From assembly GCF_001583435.1 (NCBI RefSeq), contig NZ_CP013251.1, forward strand, positions 435,501-499,500: a DNA stretch of 64,000 nt, given 5' to 3'. The notes below the pieces were generated by a model. The model was not told where the DNA came from and did no database searches. It worked only from the letters and a program-made list of their open reading frames with translations. Shown in pieces: positions 1 to 7,600 of this stretch (the first letter of the stretch is position 1; the number at the start of each line of letters is the position of its first letter). The translations under genes were made by a program, and so were the position numbers. This DNA comes from Endozoicomonas montiporae CL-33. GTDB taxonomy: Bacteria; Pseudomonadota; Gammaproteobacteria; Pseudomonadales; Endozoicomonadaceae.

Positions 1-1
1 T

Positions 2-388
2 GGACTCATCGCAACACCGGTGATCAAAATCGGTAGCTTTGTTGGTAAGCTGGCTGGTGCAGGCTTAGGAATTGTAGGGAGTCTTGTTGGTTTTGGCAGA
101 GGGGTGCGAGATGCCTTCACAGGCGATCTTCATCGGCTGGAAGGTGATAAGCCAACCTTGAAAGGCATTTTTGAACAGGCAAAAGTTGCAGAACAGGAAA
201 CTCGAAAGATAATAATGGGTGGATTGAGAGTACCCAGAAAGGGTGAGGAAACGACTCTGGCTTCCAAGCTGCCAACAATCGATCTGGAGGCTCCTGAAGC
301 TCAATTATATGATGACTATAAAAAGCCTGACTTCAGTAGCCTAATCCTTGAGCTGGAAAAGGGATATGAAGCCAGCAGTGATGTTTAA
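2..388 (+). CDS. C-terminal part of an unknown protein (5' end outside window)
   Basis: The reading frame is open from the first bases of the window. The first in-frame GTG (20) is preceded by codons that continue the same hydrophobic, glycine-rich pattern, so I read this as the end of a longer gene rather than a complete 122-residue protein. The visible part begins with a Gly/Val/Leu-rich stretch of about 35 residues that could associate with membranes. A charged, soluble tail of about 85 residues follows, without Cys. I recognise no family. Glycine-rich hydrophobic segments near the end of a protein occur in bacterial effectors and surface proteins, but function is unknown here. Confidence 0.45.
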   Translation, partial: GLIATPVIKIGSFVGKLAGAGLGIVGSLVGFGRGVRDAFTGDLHRLEGDKPTLKGIFEQAKVAEQETRKIIMGGLRVPRKGEETTLASKLPTIDLEAPEAQLYDDYKKPDFSSLILELEKGYEASSDV

Positions 389-401
389 ATTCATATTGAC
401 G

Positions 402-419
402 CACTCGTTTTAACGAGTG
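402..419 (+). terminator. Hairpin after the partial gene
   Basis: A perfect 8-bp stem (cactcgtt / aacgagtg) with a 2-nt loop lies 14 nt after the stop codon at 388. The downstream bases are only moderately T-rich, so it may be a weak intrinsic terminator or a 3' stabilising hairpin. Confidence 0.35.
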
Positions 420-536
420 TGTCATCACTTTATTACTGGCTGTTGCAAAGCTGGTAGCTATGTCCTAAAGCCCTGTAAGCCGCTAAAATAGAAAGCGTCA
501 GATGGCACACCCTTCTAAAGAAGAGAGGTACTGTTT

Positions 537-731
537 ATGGAACTGAACCACCCTGAACGCCTTGAACCTCATATCCTGCTTGGAATCGCTAACGAAAGAT
601 TACGGCTGAGCTGCAAGAACCTTCAGCAATTGTCTGACGACCTTGATGTTCCGGTTAAGCAACTGGAGCGATTGATGAAACAAATCCACTACCATTATCA
701 AATCAAAAACAACCAGTTTACCCACGATTAA
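537..731 (+). CDS. Small DUF4250-like protein
   Basis: A complete 64-residue ORF with a good ribosome site (agagagg, 522-528) 8 nt before the ATG. It resembles the small DUF4250 family in layout: an N-terminal part on the pattern P-x-x-L-L-x-x-x-N-x-x-L-R, a middle helix rich in Leu and Asp, and an ending with an aromatic-rich segment and N-N-Q-F. The function of that family is not known to me. The gene stands alone between two hairpins and is followed by a strong intrinsic terminator, so it is probably its own transcription unit. Confidence 0.6.
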   Translation: MELNHPERLEPHILLGIANERLRLSCKNLQQLSDDLDVPVKQLERLMKQIHYHYQIKNNQFTHD

Positions 732-748
732 TTTTCCTCCATCACGAA

Positions 749-783
749 AACCTATATCAAAATTAATTGATATAGGTTTTTTG
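749..783 (+). terminator. Intrinsic terminator of the DUF4250-like gene
   Basis: A 12-bp perfect stem (aacctatatcaa / ttgatataggtt), a short AT loop and a T-run that continues to 782. It separates the small gene from ahcY. Confidence 0.8.
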
Positions 784-835
784 CACTGCTAGACTCCTCT
801 TTATCCTTCGGAAAATACGCAGACAGGTTTTACCT

Positions 836-2233
836 ATGAGCGCCATTCTTGAAACACAGGCAACGTTTACTGACTATCGTGTGGCTGATATCAGCCTGGC
901 AGACTGGGGACGACGCGAAATTCAGATCGCAGAAGGTGAAATGCCTGCCCTCATGGCCATTCGCAGTAAATACCGTGAACAGCAACCTTTAAAAGGTGCC
1001 CGCATCATGGGCTGTATTCACATGACCATCCAGACCGCCGTGTTAATTGAAACACTGGTGGAGCTGGGGGCTGACGTACGCTGGTCATCGTGCAATATTT
1101 TCTCGACGCAGGATCACGCTGCTGCTGCCATTGCAGCAGCCGGCATTCCCGTGTTTGCCTGGAAAGGTGAAACTGAGGAAGAGTTCTGGTGGTGTATTGA
1201 GCAAACCGTACTGAATCAGGACGGAACGCCCTGGGATTCCAATATGATTCTGGATGACGGTGGCGACCTGACCCTGCTGTTGCACGACAAATACCCACAA
1301 TTGCTGGATAACATTCACGGTATTTCCGAAGAGACCACCACGGGTGTGCATCGTCTGCTGGAAATGCTGGAGAAAGGCACCCTTAAGGTTCCGGCCATCA
1401 ACGTTAACGATGCTGTGACCAAGAGCAAGAACGATAATAAATACGGCTGCCGTCACTCACTGAACGACGCCATTAAACGCGGTACCGATCATCTTCTGGC
1501 CGGTAAAAAAGCTTTGGTTGTTGGCTATGGCGATGTTGGCAAAGGGTCTGCTGCCTCCCTGCGACAGGAAGGAATGATCGTCAAAGTCACCGAGGTGGAT
1601 CCGATTTGTGCCATGCAGGCCTGCATGGACGGTTTCGAAGTGGTTTCGCCTTATATCAATGGCATTAATGACGGCACAGAAAACAGCATCAACAAGGAAC
1701 TGCTGGCAACAACAGACCTGTTGGTAACGACCACAGGTAATGTCCATGTCTGCGATCGCAACATGTTAAAGGCTCTGAAGAGCAGCTGTGTGGTGTGCAA
1801 CATCGGCCACTTTGATACTGAAATCGACACGGCCTTTATGCGTGAACACTGGGAGTGGGAAGAGATTAAGCCCCAGGTGCACAAGATCTGGCGCAACAAA
1901 GACAACAACGATCATTTGATCCTGCTATCAGAAGGCAGACTGGTGAACCTCGGTAATGCCACCGGACACCCTTCGCGCATTATGGATGGCTCTTTTGCCA
2001 ATCAGGTTCTGGCGCAGATTCATCTGTTTGAAGCCGGATTTGCTGATCTGCCAGCAGAAGACAAGGCCAATAACCTTTACGTCAGCCTATTGCCCAAGAA
2101 GCTTGATGAGGAAGTGGCCAGCTACATGGTTGAAGGGTTTGGCGGGGTTGTCACCCAACTGACCCAGGAGCAGGCAGACTATATAAACGTGCCGGTTGCA
2201 GGTCCGTTTAAAGGTGATGACTACAAGTACTGA
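836..2233 (+). CDS. ahcY: S-adenosylhomocysteine hydrolase (adenosylhomocysteinase)
   Basis: Cytoplasmic NAD-dependent enzyme that cleaves S-adenosylhomocysteine to adenosine and homocysteine, removing the inhibitory product of methyltransferases. At 465 residues it matches the longer bacterial form of the family. Visible are the substrate-domain segment H-M-T-I-Q-T, the NAD-binding glycine loop [10 protein letters not shown] near residue 225, the G-N-I/V-x-H type segment further on, and the family-typical C-terminus ending K-Y. metF follows 99 nt downstream on the same strand, so homocysteine made here is probably remethylated using methyl-THF from MetF. I looked for an SAH riboswitch in the 52-nt leader (784-835) and did not see one. 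Confidence 0.97.
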   Translation: MSAILETQATFTDYRVADISLADWGRREIQIAEGEMPALMAIRSKYREQQPLKGARIMGCIHMTIQTAVLIETLVELGADVRWSSCNIFSTQDHAAAAIAAAGIPVFAWKGETEEEFWWCIEQTVLNQDGTPWDSNMILDDGGDLTLLLHDKYPQLLDNIHGISEETTTGVHRLLEMLEKGTLKVPAINVNDAVTKSKNDNKYGCRHSLNDAIKRGTDHLLAGKKALVVGYGDVGKGSAASLRQEGMIVKVTEVDPICAMQACMDGFEVVSPYINGINDGTENSINKELLATTDLLVTTTGNVHVCDRNMLKALKSSCVVCNIGHFDTEIDTAFMREHWEWEEIKPQVHKIWRNKDNNDHLILLSEGRLVNLGNATGHPSRIMDGSFANQVLAQIHLFEAGFADLPAEDKANNLYVSLLPKKLDEEVASYMVEGFGGVVTQLTQEQADYINVPVAGPFKGDDYKY

Positions 2234-2332
2234 GTCATCCACCTGCCACGGATGGCGCGCTAATGCGTGAAATGCTGCGAAAACGGCAGCCACGGCCAAT
2301 AACAAAAGAATACCGCTGTAAAGAAGACGACA

Positions 2333-3175
2333 ATGACGACAAGCACGCTGCCCATCAGTTTCGAGTTTTTTCCTGCCAAGACCGAAGAAGGCGCAAAAAA
2401 ACTTGAGCACACAGCCAGTCAGCTGGCAGACAACAAGCCGGAGTTTTTTTCGGTGACCTATGGTGCCGGTGGTTCAACCCGGGATCGAACGCTGGACACG
2501 GTAACAGGGTTAAGTCGGGTGACAGGTGTAAATACTGCACCACACCTTTCCTGCGTGGGTGATACCAAGGAGGAACTGAGAACCCTGTTAAAACAGTATC
2601 AGGCCTTGGGAATCAATCGGCTGGTGGCACTGCGCGGCGACCTGCCATCCGGTATGGGGGGCTTTCATGGCGAACTTCAGTACGCTAACGAGCTGGTCAG
2701 TTTTATTCGGGAAGAAACCGGTGAACACTTTACCATTGAGGTTGCTGCCTACCCTGAGTCACACCCGCAGGCACCTAACTTCGAACAGGATCTGTTGAAC
2801 TTCAAACGGAAGGTAGACGCCGGAGCCGACTCAACCATTACCCAGTACTTCTTCAGTGCCGAAGGCTACTTTTACTTCCGCGACAGGGCGACGGCACTGG
2901 GTGTGGATATTCCGATTGTTCCCGGCATTATGCCCATTACCAATTACACCCGACTGGCACGATTCTCCGATGCCTGTGGTGCTGAAATTCCCCGCTGGAT
3001 ACGCAAACAACTGGAAGCTTACGGCGATGATGTGAAGAGTATTAAGCAGTTTGGAGAGGAAGTTATTACCAAACTGTGTGAGCGGTTAATCGCCGAAGAT
3101 GTGCCAGGTCTGCACTTTTACACGCTGAATCAGGCAGCCCCCGTACAGGCTATTTGCCGAAACCTCGGGCTATAA
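2333..3175 (+). CDS. metF: 5,10-methylenetetrahydrofolate reductase
   Basis: Flavoenzyme of the cytoplasm that reduces methylene-THF to methyl-THF, the methyl donor for methionine synthesis. It is 280 residues, the usual bacterial catalytic-domain length with no eukaryotic regulatory domain. Visible hallmarks are the N-terminal S-F-E-F-F-P segment with the conserved Glu, the S-V-T-Y-G-A-G-G-S strand-loop, the A-L-R-G-D segment, and P-G-I-M-P in the second half. It follows ahcY on the same strand and is likely cotranscribed with it. A palindromic MITE starts directly at its stop codon and may now supply the end of the transcript. Confidence 0.96.
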   Translation: MTTSTLPISFEFFPAKTEEGAKKLEHTASQLADNKPEFFSVTYGAGGSTRDRTLDTVTGLSRVTGVNTAPHLSCVGDTKEELRTLLKQYQALGINRLVALRGDLPSGMGGFHGELQYANELVSFIREETGEHFTIEVAAYPESHPQAPNFEQDLLNFKRKVDAGADSTITQYFFSAEGYFYFRDRATALGVDIPIVPGIMPITNYTRLARFSDACGAEIPRWIRKQLEAYGDDVKSIKQFGEEVITKLCERLIAEDVPGLHFYTLNQAAPVQAICRNLGL

Positions 3176-3336
3176 GAAGCTGTTCACGATCTTGTTGAGG
3201 GCTGCAAATGCCGATAAATTGCCCCTGTTTTTTGATCTCATTCGTTACGTAGCACCACTACGCGCCTCATGAGATCAAAAAACAGCAACAATTTCTCACC
3301 ATTTTCGCTTTTCTCAAAAGATCATGAACAGCTTCT
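3176..3336 (+). repeat. Palindromic MITE, copy 1
   Basis: About 161 bp bounded by inverted ends (gaagctgttcacgatc ... gatcatgaacagcttc). Inside is a nested palindrome: a 17-bp arm at 3225-3241 pairs with 3269-3285, and the loop holds a further cgtag/ctacg stem. A near-identical copy lies at 40338-40498. It has no transposase and no convincing gene of its own; a 74-codon ORF starting inside it is a by-product. The element abuts the metF stop codon, and its A/T-rich stem could act as a terminator in both directions. Confidence 0.85.
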
Positions 3337-3393
3337 AAGCGATCAGAGATGTGATTGTGGACAAGAGCTGTCTGCAATCACATCCAGTCCAGA

Positions 3394-3423
3394 TTACCGA
3401 TCACTTTCGCGCTCAGTTATAAT
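3394..3423 (+). promoter_or_regulatory. Possible promoter of rsmE
   Basis: A perfect -10 hexamer tataat (3418-3423) lies 34 nt before the rsmE ATG. The best -35 candidate is ttaccg (3394-3399) with an 18-bp spacer, which is weak. Confidence 0.4.
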
Positions 3424-3456
3424 TCAGACTGTTTTTGAATCAGTTACTGTATACGA

Positions 3457-4185
3457 ATGCGTAATCCCCGAATTTATTTTCCCCAGCCAATGAATGCCGG
3501 TTCAGCTGTAGAGCTGACGGACAGCGCTGCAAACCATGTTGGCAAAGTATTGCGAATGAAACCTCAGGAGCCTCTCATTCTGTTTGATGGTGAAGGTTCT
3601 GCGTATCGGGGGAAAATTGAGAGCATCAGCAAAAAAAGCGTGGTGGTGCAACTTGAGCATCTCATAGAAGGGAGTGCTGAGTCACCGCTGTCGGTTCACC
3701 TTGGGCAAAGCCTGAGTCGCGGAGAACGGATGGATTATGCGATTCAGAAAGCGACAGAAGTCGGCGTAACGGACATCACGCCACTGTTCAGTGAGCGCTG
3801 TGAAGTCAAACTGAATAAAGAACGTCAGGACAAGCGATTACGTCACTGGCAGCAGGTAGCCATCAGTGCCTGTGAACAATGCGTCAGAAATCGTGTACCT
3901 GTGATTCATCCCGCGATGTCTGTGGAGGACTGGATGGCACAGCAAACCTCGGAGCTTAAGTTTGTATTGCATCACCGTACCGAACGCAGGCTGGACGGTT
4001 ATGAACAGCCTGCTTCTGTTTCTCTGTTGATTGGTCCTGAGGGTGGGCTGACAGCCGATGAAATTCAGCGGGCGGAACAAAGTGGTTTCAATGCGCTGGC
4101 TCTGGGGCCAAGGGTATTACGCACTGAAACCGCGCCGGTCTCTGCTATCACGCTAATGCAGTATCTTTGGGGTGATCTTCGTTGA
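3457..4185 (+). CDS. rsmE: 16S rRNA m3U1498 methyltransferase
   Basis: SPOUT-class methyltransferase that uses SAM to methylate N3 of U1498 in 16S rRNA. It is 242 residues, normal for the family. It has an N-terminal PUA-like part (R-x-P-R-I-Y-F at the start) and a C-terminal knotted domain with the family signature G-P-E-G-G-L near residue 191 and L-G-x-R-V-L-R-T-E-T-A close to the end. No clear Shine-Dalgarno sequence precedes the ATG; the start was chosen because the family begins at this R-x-P-R motif. The last 38 nt overlap the convergent CheW-like gene. Confidence 0.95.
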   Translation: MRNPRIYFPQPMNAGSAVELTDSAANHVGKVLRMKPQEPLILFDGEGSAYRGKIESISKKSVVVQLEHLIEGSAESPLSVHLGQSLSRGERMDYAIQKATEVGVTDITPLFSERCEVKLNKERQDKRLRHWQQVAISACEQCVRNRVPVIHPAMSVEDWMAQQTSELKFVLHHRTERRLDGYEQPASVSLLIGPEGGLTADEIQRAEQSGFNALALGPRVLRTETAPVSAITLMQYLWGDLR

Positions 4186-4633
4186 GCCTGAGCGTCTTGA
4201 GCTTTTGATCAACCAGCTCAAAGTTTGGAATACAGCAGGGTAACTGATTAACGGTAACCTGCATTCTATCGGCTATTCCGAGCTCCCCTTCGGTTGTCTG
4301 AAGGTCTGCTGGCAGAAGTTCCAGGGGTTGGGGTACACCCTGAATCACTATTGCGTAAAAAGGAATCTCAGTACCTTCTGTGACAGTATTCAGCACCGCC
4401 AGTCTGGCACTGGCTGAAAATTCAGCAAAACGACGCTGGTTCAGGCGTTCGAAAGCGATCAGAGGAATTTGTAGCCCGCGCCAGACGACATCACCCAGAT
4501 ACCAGTCTTCTGTCTGTTCTTTGCCGGAAGGGCGGGTGTAGTCAACAATATCCACGACACAGGCAGCAGGTACCAGTAGTGGCTTTTGTTGCATCGGGAT
4601 CAGCAGTGACGAAATTTTTCTGGCATCGGTCAT
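4148..4633 (-). CDS. CheW-domain protein of the Chp cluster (ChpC-like)
   Basis: A 161-residue CheW-like adaptor. Members of this family link receptors to CheA-type kinases. It lies 3 nt downstream of chpA on the same strand, which is the position of chpC in Pseudomonas pil-chp clusters and suggests translational coupling. The CheW pattern is visible: a first strand pair with L-L-V-P-A-A, a W-R-G-L-Q-I-P-L-I segment near residue 51, and a V-N-Q-L-P-C strand towards the end. The gene overlaps the 3' end of rsmE in the opposite direction. Whether it is functionally ChpC or a second PilI-like adaptor cannot be decided from sequence. Confidence 0.8.
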   Translation of the reverse strand: MTDARKISSLLIPMQQKPLLVPAACVVDIVDYTRPSGKEQTEDWYLGDVVWRGLQIPLIAFERLNQRRFAEFSASARLAVLNTVTEGTEIPFYAIVIQGVPQPLELLPADLQTTEGELGIADRMQVTVNQLPCCIPNFELVDQKLKTLRLNEDHPKDTALA

Positions 4634-4636
4634 GAC

Positions 4637-7600
4637 TTACACCTCCTGAATATCGTCATTACCAATAAGGCGTTCAATGGCTTTAAGCAGTGTTACTTCC
4701 TGGAATGGCTTACCGAGATACTCATTAACACCGATGGCTGCCGCCTTGCTTCGGTGTTTCTCACCGGTTCGGGATGTAATCATAATGATTGGCAAGTCTT
4801 TCAGTCTTTCATCGTTTCGTATCGAAGTGGCGACTTCAAAGCCATCCATCTTGGGCATCTCGATATCCAGCAACAGGATATCGGGTTGACGTTCATGCAG
4901 CTTGTGCATGGCTTCAACGCCGTCACGGGCCGTTTCCACATCAAAGCCCTGCCGGTTTAACAGACGACTGGTGACCTTTCTCATGGTGACCGAATCGTCA
5001 ACGATGAGGACTTTTCTGAGGGCACTGCGTTGTAAGCCTTTATGAGAGAGCAGGTCGATGGAATGCTGCTGAGTGCTGAATTTACGGATCAGCGCTGCCG
5101 GATCAACAATAATAACGACCCGGCCGTCGCCTAGAATAGTAGCGCCGTTCACACCCGTCAGAGTCGCAAACTGGGGGCCCAGATTGTTGACAACAATATC
5201 CCTGCTGCCCAGTAACTCATCAACATGCAGGGCGTACTTCTGTTCCCCCCGGTCAAGCAGAACCACAGGGCAATTGCCTTCCTGAATATCGGGTTCCAGA
5301 TTACCAAGCAATTGCCCAAGGAACAGCACCTGGTATTCTTCACCGGCATACTCCAGAGGTTGTTGATTCTGGAAGCAGCTCAACAGTGTATTTGGTGCTA
5401 TGGTTGTAACGCCGTCTATGGACTGTAGCGGCAGGGCATACAACCCGTCGCCAACCTGAACCATCAGAGCCCGGTTCATAGACAGGGTGAATGGCAGTCG
5501 CAGCCGGAAGCAGCAACCTTGGCCACGGGTGCTTTCAATTTCCATACTGCCACCCATCTGCCGGATTTCCGTGTTTACCACATCCAGACCGACGCCTCGT
5601 CCTGAGATCTGGGTGACGGTTTCAGCAGTAGAAAAGCCGGATTCAAGAATCAGTTGAATCAGGTCGGTATCCGAGAGTCTGTGTTCCGGAGCGATCAGTT
5701 CCTTTTCAAGCGCTTTTGTCCTGATAGCATCAACATCTATGCCCGCACCATCGTCGTGCAATTCGACGATGACATCAGAGCCTTCACGTTTAACAATCAG
5801 TTCCAGTTGTCCGGTTTCCGGTTTGCCAGCAGCACGACGGAGTTCTGCTGATTCAATACCATGACTGACCGCGTTACGTATCAGATGTTCAAGCGGTGCA
5901 AGAATCCGATCCAGCATGGTTCGATTCATTTCACCTTCGGCATTTTGAACGTTCAGTTTCACCGGTTTTTCCAGCTCGCTGGACACCTGACTGGTGATTT
6001 TCTTCAGCCTTGGCAACAAACGGGCAAAGGATACCATTCGGGCCTGCATCAGCTTGTCCTGCAATTGAATCTGCGTTCTGGACTGCTGCATCAGCAGGGA
6101 TTCGGTTTCACTGCTTCTGTCGAGGATGGCAAACCGAAGGTCGGCAAGGTCAGTGGCAGACTCCATAAGCGAGCGTGACAGCTGGGTCAGCTCGGAATAA
6201 CGATCCATTTCCAGAGGATCAAAGTCAGGAGCATTCTGGTCGCCTTCGTGGCGTGACAGTATTTGTGTTTGCGTTTCAATGTCGAGTCGCTTTAACTGCT
6301 CGGTGACCCGGGTGATAGTCGTTTCCATTTCATCCAGAGTATGACGAATCTCTGTGGCTTCCTGCTCTATACGTGAGCGGTTAATGCCGGATTCTCCCGA
6401 GAGATTAATCAGCTGTTCAAATAACTCGGCTGAAACACGCATCATCTCCCGGTTCGTCTGCAACTGCTGTGATACCGGGGTCGAAAGCTTTGTGGTGGTT
6501 GGCAGCCTGGCCTCAATCCGGATGTCAGGAGTCAGTCGTATTGGCTCCTCATCTTCTGTGCTGATTTCTGTCTGCAGTTCAACAACGTGTGCGTCCTGCT
6601 GCAGGTCTTCAACAATACCCTGGTCCGTGCGGGTCAGATAATCCGGCAGCGGGTGTACGTCTTGTGTCGTTGGCTGCTCTGAAGGTTCAACCTGATTACT
6701 CTGGATTTGCTCAAGCCACTCATTCAGTTTCTGAACATAACTGAGCGCGGCAGGAGCCGGCCGGTTGGCTTGTACAGCCTGCAGTACCTGATCTAGGTGG
6801 TCATGGGAAGCCCTGATCAGGCTGACAGGTATGTTGTCGTACGATGTTTTTCCTGCAGCCTCACTGGCAACGATAAATTCATAAAAGCCTTCCAGAGCGT
6901 GGCTAAGGTCTGCCAGTTCCGGCAGCTCAGACATTCTTGCTCCCCCTTTCAGGGAGTGAAGCAGGCGTTGCAGCTCTTTAACCGGCTCCAGTTCAGCAGT
7001 ATTTTTGAGCCAGCTTTCCAGCGCTTCATGGGCATCTTCGGTTAACTCAAAAGCTTCTTCCAGAAACAGCTCAAACAGTTCGAATTCCGAAGCGTCTTTG
7101 CTTTCTTGACCAGAAAGTTGATAGGAAGGCTGGTTGAGAGGTTGTTCGTCAGTCTCAGAGGGTACTGAATGATGAGGCTCTGCACTTGTGAGTAACGCTT
7201 CCAGTGCATGCCTGAGCTCGGTGAACACACTTTGGGGATGCTCCGGAGTCTGCTGTCCTGCAATCTGGTTGAGCATTTTCAACAGTGTCTCAAAACCGTT
7301 TTGCAGCGGAGCCACCAAAGGTACAGGCAGCTGCTGGGTGTGGGTGTCCAGAAAATGGCAAATATCTTTCAGGATATTGCTCAGCTCGGCAACAGGTTGC
7401 AACGAGTGCTCCCGGCAATGGTGTCCCAGCGTACCCAGCTCGTCCTGCAATTGCCTGATCTGGGAATGATCAATACCGTGTTGCCAGTGTTCCGGGTAAG
7501 TGTCTGCCAACAGTAAAACATCAAGACCTTCAGAGGGCAGCAGTGTGCTTTCTAATGGGCTGTCCTGCCCGGTTTCAGGTTGTGAAATAAGCTGCTGATG

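Noticed and set aside
784..835. SAH riboswitch in front of ahcY
   Set aside because: The leader after the upstream terminator is only 52 nt and lacks the conserved helices and loop sequence.
3269..3493. A 74-codon ORF starting in MITE copy 1
   Set aside because: Begins in the repeat palindrome and overlaps the rsmE promoter and start; the same peptide start appears by chance in the other MITE copy.
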